A DNA stretch of 64,000 nt from Actinomycetes bacterium (GCA_023418505.1 JAEZZR010000012.1:205478-269477); one strand, 5' to 3'; shown: positions 52,490-62,153, counted from the first letter of the stretch. Translations and numbers: made by a program. Notes: generated by a model from the letters alone, not told the origin.

Positions 52490-53878
52490 ATGCTGCTAGA
52501 GCCATTGGTGTATTTGGTCTCTGCGGTAATGAAGGTATGGCACCTGTTCTTCGCCCATGTCGTCGGCGCTGTCGTAGAGATCAATCCATCCACCACCTGG
52601 CTGCTGTCGATTGTGTTTTTGGTGGTAAGCGTGCGGTTGGCGATCTTTCCGCTGTATCGTCGCCAGCTAATTAATGGGCGTCGGTCTGCGAATTTGCGGC
52701 CTCATATTGCCGCGGTGCAAAAGAAATATAAAACCAATGCGGATCCGCATGCCCCGCTGTATCAAACGTGGGCAATCCAGGAATTGCGCCGGGATAGTGG
52801 TGTGAGTTTTTGGGCTGCACTTGGTCCGACGCTGATTCAGATTCCCATTATTTTGGGTTTGGTGCGGATGTTACGCCGGATGGTGGCGGCGGCATCTTCG
52901 CCGGGAAATCCCGCAGATCATGGCGTGGGTTTTCTTAATGTTTCGGAAGTAACGGACTTTCTGCGCACTGACCTTTTCGACGTGCCAATTACGGCCTATA
53001 TTGCGATGCCACCGGATCGCTATCAGGCATTGGGTACAAATTTCCGCGATGTAGTGACACTGGCCGGGCCGCTAGTATTCGCTGCAGCCACTTTTACTGG
53101 CATTAACCTGATTATTTCTTTACGACGGACTAAGCGCACGACGGATGAAAACAGCAAGCTCTCCCGATTCTTGGTGCGCTGGTTGGCAGCAATGATTGTG
53201 ATTGCACCAATTTTCTTGTTGTTCATTGGTTTCTTTGGGCCAGCCCCAATCGCGATCGCATTGTATTGGGCGTGCAATAACTTGTGGACGGCCTCGCAAA
53301 GCTTCGCCATGACCAAATACCTCGATCGGCGCTATCCACTATCCGAAGAGTTTGTCAGCCAACGTGTGGAGCTCAGAGAACAACAACAAGCCGAACTACT
53401 GCGCCACAATCGCATTGAGTATCTGCGTCGGCGGAAAGAAAAGAACAAGAACTTCACGCCGATTCACCAAAAGATTCTGGAAAAGCTCGAAGCAGAACTG
53501 GATACCGAAGCGAAGAAAGAACAATTGCTCTCGGCGAAGGTGAATCAATACCGCACGGTGATTTACTTCATGCGGTTAAAGCAACAGGAGTATTTGCCTT
53601 CTTTTGGGCAGAAGCTTGCGACGGTGTTCACCGTGACTGTGCCGGACAACGCAGTACACCACACGCCCATCGAAATTCCGGCCATTGTAAAGGTGCAGCA
53701 GCCTGCTGGACCGAGGCATGCGCTGGGCAACCGGCGGAAAGAAAAGCGTGCGCGCAAATTGTCGAAACCAGAGCTACTCGCCCGCCAGCTCGGTACTGCT
53801 GCATATCAGACGGGACGCCGCCACATAAATAAAGCCACGGGAAAACGCGAATACCAGTGGAAGCGATTCCGGGATTAG
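52490..53878 (+). CDS. YidC/Oxa1 family membrane protein insertase (second paralogue)
   Basis: A 462-residue insertase-like protein. Five hydrophobic segments can be seen (about 5-22, 38-55, 100-120, 185-205, 225-255), with the substrate-groove region TWLLSIVFLVVSVRLAIFPLYRRQ and the cytosolic hairpin AAVQKKYKTNADPHAPLYQTWAIQELRRDSGVSFWAALGPTLIQIPIILGL in the family order. The 180-residue C-terminal tail is strongly basic and partly coiled coil, suitable for ribosome contact. The main yidC of actinobacteria usually lies by rnpA and the replication origin; this one is isolated and so is probably a second copy. Confidence 0.88.
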   Translation: MLLEPLVYLVSAVMKVWHLFFAHVVGAVVEINPSTTWLLSIVFLVVSVRLAIFPLYRRQLINGRRSANLRPHIAAVQKKYKTNADPHAPLYQTWAIQELRRDSGVSFWAALGPTLIQIPIILGLVRMLRRMVAAASSPGNPADHGVGFLNVSEVTDFLRTDLFDVPITAYIAMPPDRYQALGTNFRDVVTLAGPLVFAAATFTGINLIISLRRTKRTTDENSKLSRFLVRWLAAMIVIAPIFLLFIGFFGPAPIAIALYWACNNLWTASQSFAMTKYLDRRYPLSEEFVSQRVELREQQQAELLRHNRIEYLRRRKEKNKNFTPIHQKILEKLEAELDTEAKKEQLLSAKVNQYRTVIYFMRLKQQEYLPSFGQKLATVFTVTVPDNAVHHTPIEIPAIVKVQQPAGPRHALGNRRKEKRARKLSKPELLARQLGTAAYQTGRRHINKATGKREYQWKRFRD

Positions 53879-53940
53879 CAGTGGAAAGCACAAGCAGGCG
53901 CGCTGGCTAAAATCGTGCGCGTACCGCACGCCGCGTGGCT

Positions 53941-54570
53941 CTAGCTTTCTTGATAAACCAAGTCCCGTGCTAGATCGCGAGCCGTTTGCAGTGCAGTGAG
54001 ATCCTTCGTCATCTTCGCACCTGATAGGCCACCTTCAAGGAAAATCATCAATCGGTTGGCATTCAGCGAAGGCTGTGGGCGTCCCAAAGAGTTCAGCAGA
54101 TCGCGGATTTCCTGCCACATCCACTGGCGGTGTGCAACGGCTGCAGCACGGATGTTCTCTTCGTTTTCGTTTTCTGGGCGCGGGTATTCGCTAGCGGCAT
54201 TCTGGAAGTGCGAGCCACGGAAATCCATTGCTGGCTGCTCGAAAATACACTGATCAAAAAACGCCAGGATCTTTTCTTCTTCCGAATCCATGTTGGCTAC
54301 CCTCTGCTGCCATTCTTGGCGCCACTTGGTATCCAGTGCCTCTAGATAGGCGATCACTAGCTTATCTTTAGAGCCGAACAGCGAATACAGCGATGCTTTT
54401 GCCACATCAGCTTCGCGCAAAATGCGATCGATACCGATCACACGAATACCTTCGGTGGTAAATAGCTTCGTGGCTGCGGTGAGGAGACGATCGCGGGGGC
54501 TAGGGCGATTCCGACGACGCGAAGGAGCGCGACCTCCACCAGGCGATTTCGCCTTAGAATCCTGCGCCAC
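53941..54570 (-). CDS. TetR/AcrR family transcriptional regulator
   Basis: A 209-residue regulator with a Ser/Arg/Pro-rich N-terminal tail of about 25 residues. The helix-turn-helix is RDRLLTAATKLFTTEGIRVIGIDRILREADVAKASLYSLFGSKDKLVIAYLEA (about 27-78), a clear TetR domain. The ligand-binding half is mostly helical, with GSHFQNAASEYPRP. Ligand and targets are unknown. It lies alone between the convergent yidC paralogue and the glsB-like gene. Confidence 0.92.
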   Translation of the reverse strand: MAQDSKAKSPGGGRAPSRRRNRPSPRDRLLTAATKLFTTEGIRVIGIDRILREADVAKASLYSLFGSKDKLVIAYLEALDTKWRQEWQQRVANMDSEEEKILAFFDQCIFEQPAMDFRGSHFQNAASEYPRPENENEENIRAAAVAHRQWMWQEIRDLLNSLGRPQPSLNANRLMIFLEGGLSGAKMTKDLTALQTARDLARDLVYQES

Positions 54571-54680
54571 TTGCTCTCCCTTTGTGTTACTTAAAAAGCC
54601 ACTACCGAAAAGTTGTTCGGTGCTTTGTTAATTATATGTGGCTGCGCTTTAAAGTGCACCTAGATAACTAGCCAAAAACA

Positions 54681-54714
54681 AAACCCGGTGCCTTGGCCTC
54701 AAGACACCGGGTTT
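54681..54714 (-). terminator. Rho-independent terminator after the GlsB-like gene
   Basis: AAACCCGGTG (54681-54690) pairs with CACCGGGTTT (54705-54714), with a further CTTG/CAAG pairing inside. On the minus strand TTTTGTTTTTGG follows. It lies between the glsB-like gene and the TetR gene. Confidence 0.9.
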
Positions 54715-54761
54715 CTAAGTCTTAAAAGCAGCTAGCTTGCAGCTAACTCTTTAAAAGATCT

Positions 54762-55058
54762 TTAGCTCTTCTTCTGGAAGAAGCTGACGATCCAGATCAG
54801 GATGCATGCACCCAACAAGCAGGTGAGGAAGCTGAAGAACAAGCCGCCGCCAGCAACGTCTACACCGAATGCGGTGAGTAGCCAGCCACCGATGAAGCCA
54901 CCGATGATACCGACGATGATGTTCAGAATCAGACCCATCTGAGCATCGGTGCCCATTACCTTGGATCCAATCCAGCCAGCCAAACCACCGATGATGATCC
55001 AGCCGAAGAAGCCTAGAGCTGGGGTGGAAGAATCGGCTGCCAACAGAAGCTCAGTCAT
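54762..55058 (-). CDS. GlsB/YeaQ/YmgE family stress-response membrane protein
   Basis: A 98-residue membrane protein from ATG 55058, chosen because AAAGAGG lies eight bases before it. Three glycine-rich hydrophobic segments (FFGWIIIGGLAGWIGSKVMG, ILNIIVGIIGGFIGGWLLTAFG, GLFFSFLTCLLGACILIWIVSFF) and the GWIGSKVMG motif fit the transglycosylase-associated (YeaQ/YmgE) family. These appear in general stress responses; mechanism unknown. It is followed by a terminator and preceded by the universal stress protein gene on the same strand. Confidence 0.9.
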   Translation of the reverse strand: MTELLLAADSSTPALGFFGWIIIGGLAGWIGSKVMGTDAQMGLILNIIVGIIGGFIGGWLLTAFGVDVAGGGLFFSFLTCLLGACILIWIVSFFQKKS

Positions 55059-55203
55059 TGGAAATACCTCTTTCATATGGCCGACAGTTAGGCTGCCGAC
55101 ACTTGTTACCGGAATCCGGCGCACACCGAGTGCTGCCAGAGATTACTACACCATGGTAAACGAATACGTGGCCAAATTGGATTTCTATTTGGTAACAGTC
55201 TTA

Positions 55204-55232
55204 CTTCGTTTCCTACCTGCTTCGTTTCCTAC
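55204..55232. repeat. 13-base duplication across the universal stress protein stop
   Basis: CTTCGTTTCCTAC occurs at 55204-55216 and 55220-55232. The second copy contains the stop codon (complement of 55229-55231). On the coding strand the two copies supply TAG triplets in two reading frames. Confidence 0.75.
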
Positions 55233-56176
55233 TTCTTGTCTTTCCGCTTATCCTGCTTGCGCTTGCGTGGCTTCGCATCCGGAGCATCCTCCGGGCGCAC
55301 CACCATCATTGGGCAAGGCGAAGCCTGCAGCAGCGCGCGCGAGGTCGAGCCCAACAGCATGCCACGGAATCCACCACGGCCGTGCGAACCAACCACCAGC
55401 AGCTGTGCGCCCTCGGCAGCGTCCGTCAAAGCCCGCACCGGACGATCACGGGTAACAACCTTCTCTACTTCCACATCTGGGTACTGTTCAGCAAAACCAG
55501 CCAAACGATGGCCTAGCAGCGCATTCTGCTCATCTTCAACCACCTTCCACTGCTGCTGTGCAGCCGAAAGACCAGCCAAGGAAGCCTGTACCTGCATATC
55601 CATCCAGGTGTGCACGGCAACCAGCTTGGCGCCACGGGCATCTGCTTCGCGGAAAGCGTTTTCTACCGCCTTCTGCGAAACACCGGAACCATCGACACCG
55701 ACAACTACTGGGCCGTACTTGGTTTCCTCCGTGACGTCGTTATCCTCACGCACCACCACCACTGGGCAGGAAGCGTGGCTAACCACAGCAGCGGAAACCG
55801 AACCCATCACCATGCCAGACAAGCCACCGAGACCACGCGAACCCATCACAATCATCGTGGACTGTTCGGACAGATCCAGCAGCATGTCGATTGGGCTGCC
55901 TTCTTCGATCTGGTGGGACAGCTCTACCTCTGGCACGAAATCCTTCGCAACCTTCTTGGCTTCATTGATTTTCTCGAGGGTTTCGGCCTCTAGATCGTCG
56001 TAAAGCTCCTGAGGTGGCACCATTCCCTCCGCATACAAAAATTGCGGCATCGAGTAGCTGCTCACCAGACGAAGGGGCACACCCCGTTTCACTGCGGTAT
56101 TCGCAGCCCACTTCACAGCGGTCTTCGACGCCTCGGAGCCATCGACGGCACACACAATAATGTCTTGCTTCGGCAT
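55229..56176 (-). CDS. Universal stress protein with two Usp domains
   Basis: A 315-residue cytosolic protein from ATG 56176, with AAAGGA at good spacing. It has two tandem Usp domains, each with the ATP-binding signature G-2X-G-9X-G(S/T): VMGSRGLGGLSGMVMGSVSAAVV (first) and VVGSHGRGGFRGMLLGSTSRALL (second), plus VCAVDGSEASKTAV and VVGVDGSGVSQKAV starts. Such proteins bind ATP and support survival in stress or stationary phase. The tail is basic (KPRKRKQDKRKDKK). Its stop codon is duplicated with its surroundings. Confidence 0.93.
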   Translation of the reverse strand: MPKQDIIVCAVDGSEASKTAVKWAANTAVKRGVPLRLVSSYSMPQFLYAEGMVPPQELYDDLEAETLEKINEAKKVAKDFVPEVELSHQIEEGSPIDMLLDLSEQSTMIVMGSRGLGGLSGMVMGSVSAAVVSHASCPVVVVREDNDVTEETKYGPVVVGVDGSGVSQKAVENAFREADARGAKLVAVHTWMDMQVQASLAGLSAAQQQWKVVEDEQNALLGHRLAGFAEQYPDVEVEKVVTRDRPVRALTDAAEGAQLLVVGSHGRGGFRGMLLGSTSRALLQASPCPMMVVRPEDAPDAKPRKRKQDKRKDKK

Positions 56177-56237
56177 TGCCAGTGTCCTTTCTGCGCTATT
56201 CAACTACCCCAAGCCTACCGCGCGAACCCCTATCTCA

Positions 56238-57371
56238 CTAGGAAGTTTTCCAAGCCTGGCCAATCAATTCAATGGATCGATTTCGCACTTCCGGATCGTG
56301 GGCGTAGGTGGTCAAAATCAACTCGTCCGCGCCCGTGGCAGCCACGACATTTTCCAGATCCGCAACCACTTCATCGGGGGTGCCTACCGCACGTACGCCT
56401 AACGACGCTTGCACACGCTGCCACTCCGCCGGGCTCGCTCCCGCTTGCGGCGTAGTAGTTGGTTCTGGCAGTGGCTTGCGCGAACCGCCACGGCCTAAGC
56501 GCAAGAACATCTGCTGTACCACGGAAAACTCGAACTCGGCCTGCTCGGTGGTTTCGGCAGCCATCGCATTTACTGCCACCATTACCTTTGGCTCCGAGAT
56601 CTGTGCCGTTGGGGCAGACGCATCAAAATGCTTGCGATACAGATTGATGGCGTGCTCCAACTGAAAAGGTGCAAAGTGGGAGGCAAAAGCAAACGGCAAG
56701 CCCAACATCGCGGCTACCGTGGCACCCCCACCGGATGATCCCAACACATACATCGGTACCTCGGTGCCTTGCCCCGGAAAGGCCACAATCCGGCCGCGCA
56801 TCCCCGGGCTACCGGATAGCGATCCTGCACCTGCGAAGAGATTGTGGGTTTCGGCCATCGTGGTGCTGGTTCCGTCGTCAAGCCCTTCGAGCTTGTCCAG
56901 CTTCTCTGGATCGGCGAGGTAGCGCTGGAGCTGGGAAATATCGTCGGCGAAATCGGAAACGTCGGAGGCACCTCGGCGCAGCTCGGCAGCGGTGCGGGGA
57001 TCTGTGCCCGGCGCGCGTCCCAACCCCAGATCAATGCGATCGGGGTACATGGTTGCCAGCGTGCCGATGTCCTCTGCCACCCGCAGCGGCGCGTGATTTG
57101 GCAACATAATGCCATCCGAACCGATGCGAATCTTCGACGTGGCCTGCGCAAACCTGCCCATCAGCACCGTGGTTGCCGAAGAGGCAATATTTAAGGTGTT
57201 ATGGTGCTCCGCAACCCAGTAACGGTGGAAACCCGCCTGCTCGGCGACCTGCACGGTGCGCACGGAATTCTCAATCGCATCGTGGACGGTAGAACCTGCC
57301 ACCACCGGCACCAAATCCAAGAAAGAAAGGGGCACGTGGGATGGTTGACCCTGCTGCATTTCAGTGCTCAT
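56238..57371 (-). CDS. LLM class flavin-dependent oxidoreductase
   Basis: A 377-residue luciferase-like monooxygenase family protein. PLSFLDLVPVVAG, GFHRYWVAEHHN, IRIGSDGIMLPNHAPLRVAEDIGTLATMYPDRIDLGLGRAPG and MYVLGSSGGGATVAAMLGLPFAFASHF are the usual blocks of the bacterial luciferase-like fold; ATGADELILTTYAHDPEVR is the C-terminal signature. It uses reduced flavin (FMN or F420); substrate unknown. ATG 57371 is chosen; GTG 57389 is possible. It is divergent from the pseudouridine synthase gene with only 19 bases between starts. Confidence 0.9.
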   Translation of the reverse strand: MSTEMQQGQPSHVPLSFLDLVPVVAGSTVHDAIENSVRTVQVAEQAGFHRYWVAEHHNTLNIASSATTVLMGRFAQATSKIRIGSDGIMLPNHAPLRVAEDIGTLATMYPDRIDLGLGRAPGTDPRTAAELRRGASDVSDFADDISQLQRYLADPEKLDKLEGLDDGTSTTMAETHNLFAGAGSLSGSPGMRGRIVAFPGQGTEVPMYVLGSSGGGATVAAMLGLPFAFASHFAPFQLEHAINLYRKHFDASAPTAQISEPKVMVAVNAMAAETTEQAEFEFSVVQQMFLRLGRGGSRKPLPEPTTTPQAGASPAEWQRVQASLGVRAVGTPDEVVADLENVVAATGADELILTTYAHDPEVRNRSIELIGQAWKTS

Positions 57372-57390
57372 ACCAGCTACCCTACTCACT

Positions 57391-58470
57391 ATGCCTCACG
57401 CGCCACTGCCAATTCGCGATGGTTTGAACCCCTCTCGCCTGATTGTTCCGGGGCGTCGGGGTGATAATCCCGTTTCCGCTCTTGACCTGCTCACCGCCGC
57501 CATTTACGGCCAGCGTCACCGCCACCCTGATGATGATCACGAGGCAATCGCGCAACGGTTCCGCGACGGCCTGGTAGTAGATGCTCGGGGACGGAAATTA
57601 GCTGGCGACGAAAAACTCAAGCCCGGCGCGCTGGTGTGGTTCTACCGAATCCCCGCTCCAGAGCCAGTTATCGCAGGTGAGATGCCAATTATCTACGCTG
57701 ACGACGACTTAGTAGTGGTGGACAAACCGCCTTTTTTAGCCACCATTCCGAAAGGCCGTCATATTACCGAGACAGCTGTAGTGCGGCTGCGGCGGGAGCT
57801 GTCCAATCCAGATTTGGTGCCTGCGCATCGGCTGGATCGCGTGACCAGTGGGCTACTGATTTTTACCGCGCGGCCTGAAATGCGCCAGCAGTACCAGACA
57901 CTCTTCGCCAACCCCGGGATGGTGACCAAGCGTTATCACGCGCTGACTCGGCCTGGGGGTGAAGGGGTTGGCGGTGTGGAGTTGTCTGGTAGGGCGGGGT
58001 TGTCCGGCCGTGTGGGGTTGTCCGAACTGCCGCAGACGCCGTGGCAGATCTCGACTCGCCAAAAGAAAATCCCTGGCGAGCTCCAGGCGTTCACTATTAG
58101 TGGCGAACCCAATGCCCATACGGTGGTGGAAGATGTTCAACCGGTTGCGTTTCCGTGTGATGGCGAGGGTGGCGAGGTTAGTGATGCTAGCGATGGTGTT
58201 GTTAGTACCGATACAAAGATTGCCTGGCGCTGGATACTCCGCCCACTAACTGGCCGTACCCACCAGTTGCGCCTGCATTTACTCGAGCAAGGCACACCAA
58301 TCATTGGCGACCAGGTTTATCCCGACATTTTGCCTACCGAGGCCGAAGACCCCTCGAAACCGTTGCACTTAACCTGCGCCTATATGGGGTTTCATGATCC
58401 ATTCACGGGCGCTTGGCGTGAGTTTCATAGCCGGAGAGATGTTGCGGATCCACTAACGGTTTCGAGCTAA
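57391..58470 (+). CDS. RNA pseudouridine synthase (RluA family)
   Basis: A 359-residue enzyme that isomerises uridine in rRNA or tRNA. The catalytic aspartate is in PAHRLDRVTSGLLIF (about residue 150), with PIIYADDDLVVVDKPPFLATIPKG before it and LRPLTGRTHQLRLHLLEQGTPIIGDQVYP after it. The N-terminal 80 residues are like those of actinobacterial homologues. Between core motifs lies an unusual insert with tandem LSGRAG/LSGRVG units encoded by an 18-base repeat, and a second Gly/Asp/Ser-rich insert (about 255-275). Confidence 0.92.
   Translation: MPHAPLPIRDGLNPSRLIVPGRRGDNPVSALDLLTAAIYGQRHRHPDDDHEAIAQRFRDGLVVDARGRKLAGDEKLKPGALVWFYRIPAPEPVIAGEMPIIYADDDLVVVDKPPFLATIPKGRHITETAVVRLRRELSNPDLVPAHRLDRVTSGLLIFTARPEMRQQYQTLFANPGMVTKRYHALTRPGGEGVGGVELSGRAGLSGRVGLSELPQTPWQISTRQKKIPGELQAFTISGEPNAHTVVEDVQPVAFPCDGEGGEVSDASDGVVSTDTKIAWRWILRPLTGRTHQLRLHLLEQGTPIIGDQVYPDILPTEAEDPSKPLHLTCAYMGFHDPFTGAWREFHSRRDVADPLTVSS
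57982..58029. repeat. 18-base in-frame tandem repeat in the pseudouridine synthase gene
   Basis: TTGTCTGGTAGGGCGGGG (57982-57999) and TTGTCCGGCCGTGTGGGG (58000-58017) are followed by a partial copy (58018-58029). The protein reads LSGRAG, LSGRVG, LSELPQ. Confidence 0.75.
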
Positions 58471-58515
58471 ACGGAAACGCTATCCACGCACTCCTCCCCC
58501 TGGTACTCTGGCAGC

Positions 58516-59379
58516 ATGACGCATGCAACCTCCGATGGCTCTTCGTCGGCAGCTAAATCAGCAGCCCAATCGGCCGCCCAAACTGGAAACCAAGAAACGA
58601 ACACAGCTTCCTCTAGTTCCGCACCGAGCACCGCGGATCGTGCATCTTCTGCAACGCCTGCTGCGCGCGCGGAAAAGCTTTCCAAGATATATGGCGCCGG
58701 CGATACCGCGGTGGTGGCATTAGACCAGGTAGACGTCGCATTCCGGCAAGGCGAATTTACCGCAATCATGGGGCCATCTGGCTCTGGCAAATCGACGTTG
58801 ATGCACATTATGGCTGGACTTGATTCCGCATCGTCGGGGCAATCCTTCATCGGCGATACCGAGTTAAGCCAGCTGAAAGATAAAGAAATCACGGCACTGC
58901 GCCGCGATCGTCTGGGCTTCGTGTTTCAATCCTTCAACCTGGTTCCCACGCTTACGGCCGCTGAAAACATCACCTTGCCTATCGAGATTGCGGGCAAGAA
59001 GGTGGATCAGCAGTGGTTCGAAGATGTCACTGGGCGTCTGGGCTTGAGTGAGCGTCTGCAGCACCGCCCTTCGGAACTCTCCGGCGGCCAGCAGCAGCGC
59101 GTCGCCTGTGCGCGTGCGTTGGTCGGCCGCCCCGAGATCATCTTCGGCGACGAACCAACCGGCAACCTGGATTCGAATTCCTCCCGCGAAGTCTTGGAGA
59201 TTCTCCGCACGGCAGTGGATGAGATGGAGCAAACGGTGGTGATCGTGACCCACGATCCGCGGGCTGCGTCGTACGCCGATCGAGTTGTGTTCCTTGCCGA
59301 TGGCCGAATCGTCGACGAGCTCTCCCACCCTGAAACCGAGTCGATCCTCGAGCGCATGGCCGCAATCGAGAACTACTGA
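58516..59379 (+). CDS. ABC transporter ATP-binding protein (MacB/LolD type)
   Basis: A 287-residue ATPase. Walker A GPSGSGKST falls at 86-94, the Q-loop is in FVFQSFNLVPT, the signature is LSGGQQQRVACARAL, Walker B is IIFGDEPTGNLD, and the H-loop is VTHDPR. The match to LolD/MacB ATPases (FQSFNLVPTLTAAEN) fits the FtsX-type permease gene 17 bases downstream. The first 50 residues are a disordered Ser/Ala/Thr tail not usual in the family. Substrate unknown; lipoproteins, lipids or peptides are typical for the group. Confidence 0.95.
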   Translation: MTHATSDGSSSAAKSAAQSAAQTGNQETNTASSSSAPSTADRASSATPAARAEKLSKIYGAGDTAVVALDQVDVAFRQGEFTAIMGPSGSGKSTLMHIMAGLDSASSGQSFIGDTELSQLKDKEITALRRDRLGFVFQSFNLVPTLTAAENITLPIEIAGKKVDQQWFEDVTGRLGLSERLQHRPSELSGGQQQRVACARALVGRPEIIFGDEPTGNLDSNSSREVLEILRTAVDEMEQTVVIVTHDPRAASYADRVVFLADGRIVDELSHPETESILERMAAIENY

Positions 59380-59396
59380 GGCACTGGCGTTCACCA

Positions 59397-62153
59397 ATGA
59401 ATAAAACTCTAGTTAAAGTCTCTTTGCGCAATATCGCAGCGCACAAACTTCGCCTAGTGCTCACGGTGCTGTCGGTGCTGCTCGGCACCGCGTTCATCGC
59501 GGGGTCGCTGGTTTTTACAGCGTCGCTGAACAAGACGTTTTCCAGCGTCGTTTCTACGATGTACGACGGCGTGGACGTCGTCGCCTCTGCCAACCCCAAC
59601 CAAGGCGAGACCATCACCCCGGAGGTGCGCGAACAGATCGCCAACACCCCGGGTGTTGCGCGGGTGAATGTCGATGGGAATCAAAAATCCATTGTCATGA
59701 CCGATTCTGCTGGCGATCCGATCCAGACCAGCGGCGCTCCGTCCTACGGCCTGCCCTATTACCCCGATGACCAGGTGGTAGGCGAGGCTTATACGCTTAT
59801 CGACGGAAAAGCACCTGAAGCGCCTGATGAAATCCTGATCAACACCACCGCAGCCCGGCTCGGTGATTTACAGATCGGTGACACCACTACCGTCGTTTCT
59901 CCTACCGACCGCCAGGAATTCCGAGTCAGCGGTATCAACGAAAGCCCCGCGGATGCCAGTGGCGTAGTCACGGTTGCTATGCCAGAACAGACGTGGATGG
60001 AGTTCTTCTCTGGTGCTGGAGTGGGTGCGGGTGATAGCACCGCTGCGGGTGCCGGCGATGCCGTAGGTACCGGCGATGATGCTGCTGCCCCGGACGTCGA
60101 AACCGTGATTTTAAGCGTCGATTCTCCCGATGATGTGCAGGCAGTCATCGATCAGCTCCAGAGCGAATTCCCGTATCTACAGATCTCTTCTGGCGAAAAG
60201 CTCGCATCAGATGCTGCTGAAGAGATTTCCCAAGCCCTCGATTTCGTAGGCTACTTCCTGGTTGCCTTTGGCGTAATCGGCCTGGTTGTTGGCATTTTCT
60301 TGATTTCGAATACGTTTTCGATGCTGGTGGCGCAACGCACTAAAGAGTTCGCTTTGCTGCGCAGCTTGGGTACCTCGCGTGGCCAGCTGACTCGCTCGGT
60401 GTTGCTAGAAGCGGGCTTAGTTGGCCTGGTCGGCTCTGTGCTTGGTGTACTGGCAGGCTTTGGGCTGACGTGGGTGCTGTTCAAGGCGTTGGCGGCTTTC
60501 GAAATTGAATTGCCGAACGATGGTCTGACTTTCACGTCGCAAGCCATCTTCGTACCAATCGTCGTTGGCTTAATTATTACGCTGTTGGCAGCATTTGCCC
60601 CTGCTTACCGCGCCGGCCAAATCCCTCCCGTTGAAGCCATGCGCTCGGCTGGTATGGAGACCTCCGCGATTAGCAGCGACGGAAAGCGCGGCGGTGTGCT
60701 TGGCGTCGTCCGCTCTCGTTACGCATGGGGCTACCTGTTCGTGGCAATATCAATTGGGCTGCTGGTAGCTGGTGTGGTCTGGAACGATGGCAGCACGCAG
60801 GCTCGTGCGTCGTTTGTTGGGTTTGGCAGTGTGCTGGCGATCCTGGCGCTGTGGTTGGTCGGCCCGCATCTGGCGAAACCTGTGGTGGGTGGCCTCGGCC
60901 GCGTCATCGGCGCACCGTTTGGCATGGTGGGGCGTCTCGCAGCCACCAATTCCGGACGCAACCCAAAGCGCACCGCCACCACTGCCTTCGCCTTGACCTT
61001 AGGGTTGATGCTGGTAGTGAGCGTGAGCATGCTCGGCTCTTCCATGAAAGCCGCCGTGGATAATTGGACAGAGAACAACAACCGCGCCGATTTCTTCCTG
61101 ATGCCGCCGCAGGGCTCGATGTTCCAGATGCCGCGCGCAGTAGCTGACGACGTCTTAGCACTCGACGACGTCTCCGAAATCGCTACCCAATCCATCGCAC
61201 TCGGTACGGTAACGCGCCCCGAAACTGCCCGGCAGCCTGTAGACGTGGATAGTGACGCAAATGGCGATGTGGCTGGTAGTGCCGGCGGTGGCGCTATGGG
61301 TGGCATGACTGGCCCGGCCTTCACAGCCACCTTCGATGCAGATTGGGCTTATTGGTTTAACACGGAGCCGGTTGCTGGTTCGTTGGATCTTGCTGCCGAA
61401 GATGCTGGAGCCATTATCAGCAAGGGGTACTCTGAAGCGGCTGATCTCGAGGTTGGCGACCTTCTGCTGTGGGATTCCCCGATCGGCCAATTCGACGTTC
61501 CGATTACTGGTATTCAAGACGCTCTGCCCGAGCGGGTCACTCTTTCAACCGGTCTTGTGCAACTGCTTGTTGAAGAAGCCAATGCCGGCAATGTTCCGAG
61601 CGGTTTCTTACAGCCGGTCGCACTATCGATCATCGCTACGGATGGTGGAGACTTAAATCGCCTCCATGGCGAACTAGATGAGATTGCTGCTAAATACCTA
61701 GTTATTCAGGTAATGACTCCAGAGGAAGTCGCCGGAGTTGCAGCCAACGCAGTTAATGCCATGCTCGGTGTGGTTTACGCTTTGCTGGCCTTGGCCATCG
61801 TCATTTCGATCTTGGGCATCGTCAATACCCTGACACTTTCGACGATCGAGCGACGCACCGAAATCGGCATGCTCCGAGCTGTGGGCTTACAGCGTAAACA
61901 GATACGGTCGATGGTTCGCCTTGAAGCATTGCAGCTCGCGATCTTTGGCGCGCTGTGTGGTGTTGGCCTAGGCCTTGCCGTTGGCTTTTGCCTGTTGAAA
62001 GCTCTGGAGGATGTTGGCATCTCTACGATCAACGTTCCATTCGCTGAGATCGTTGGAGTACTTGTGGTTTCTGCGATCGTTGGTGTGTTGGCGGCGGTGA
62101 GCCCGGCACGCCATGCAGCGAAGACGCCACCTCTGGCGGCACTGGCTGAATAA
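59397..62153 (+). CDS. ABC transporter permease, FtsX/MacB family, duplicated
   Basis: A 918-residue integral membrane protein with two FtsX-type domains. An N-terminal membrane segment (LRLVLTVLSVLLGTAFIAGSLVF) is followed by an outer domain and three segments at about 280-410 (NTFSMLVAQRTKEFALLRSLGTSRGQL). A second half repeats the layout: segments near 445-490, an outer domain, then NTLTLSTIERRTEIGMLRAVGLQRKQIRSMVRLEA and the last segments to 910. Low-complexity Gly/Ala/Asp inserts lie at about 205-230 and 620-640. It pairs with the ATPase gene just upstream; probably an export or extraction machine acting at the outer face of the membrane. Confidence 0.93.
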   Translation: MNKTLVKVSLRNIAAHKLRLVLTVLSVLLGTAFIAGSLVFTASLNKTFSSVVSTMYDGVDVVASANPNQGETITPEVREQIANTPGVARVNVDGNQKSIVMTDSAGDPIQTSGAPSYGLPYYPDDQVVGEAYTLIDGKAPEAPDEILINTTAARLGDLQIGDTTTVVSPTDRQEFRVSGINESPADASGVVTVAMPEQTWMEFFSGAGVGAGDSTAAGAGDAVGTGDDAAAPDVETVILSVDSPDDVQAVIDQLQSEFPYLQISSGEKLASDAAEEISQALDFVGYFLVAFGVIGLVVGIFLISNTFSMLVAQRTKEFALLRSLGTSRGQLTRSVLLEAGLVGLVGSVLGVLAGFGLTWVLFKALAAFEIELPNDGLTFTSQAIFVPIVVGLIITLLAAFAPAYRAGQIPPVEAMRSAGMETSAISSDGKRGGVLGVVRSRYAWGYLFVAISIGLLVAGVVWNDGSTQARASFVGFGSVLAILALWLVGPHLAKPVVGGLGRVIGAPFGMVGRLAATNSGRNPKRTATTAFALTLGLMLVVSVSMLGSSMKAAVDNWTENNNRADFFLMPPQGSMFQMPRAVADDVLALDDVSEIATQSIALGTVTRPETARQPVDVDSDANGDVAGSAGGGAMGGMTGPAFTATFDADWAYWFNTEPVAGSLDLAAEDAGAIISKGYSEAADLEVGDLLLWDSPIGQFDVPITGIQDALPERVTLSTGLVQLLVEEANAGNVPSGFLQPVALSIIATDGGDLNRLHGELDEIAAKYLVIQVMTPEEVAGVAANAVNAMLGVVYALLALAIVISILGIVNTLTLSTIERRTEIGMLRAVGLQRKQIRSMVRLEALQLAIFGALCGVGLGLAVGFCLLKALEDVGISTINVPFAEIVGVLVVSAIVGVLAAVSPARHAAKTPPLAALAE

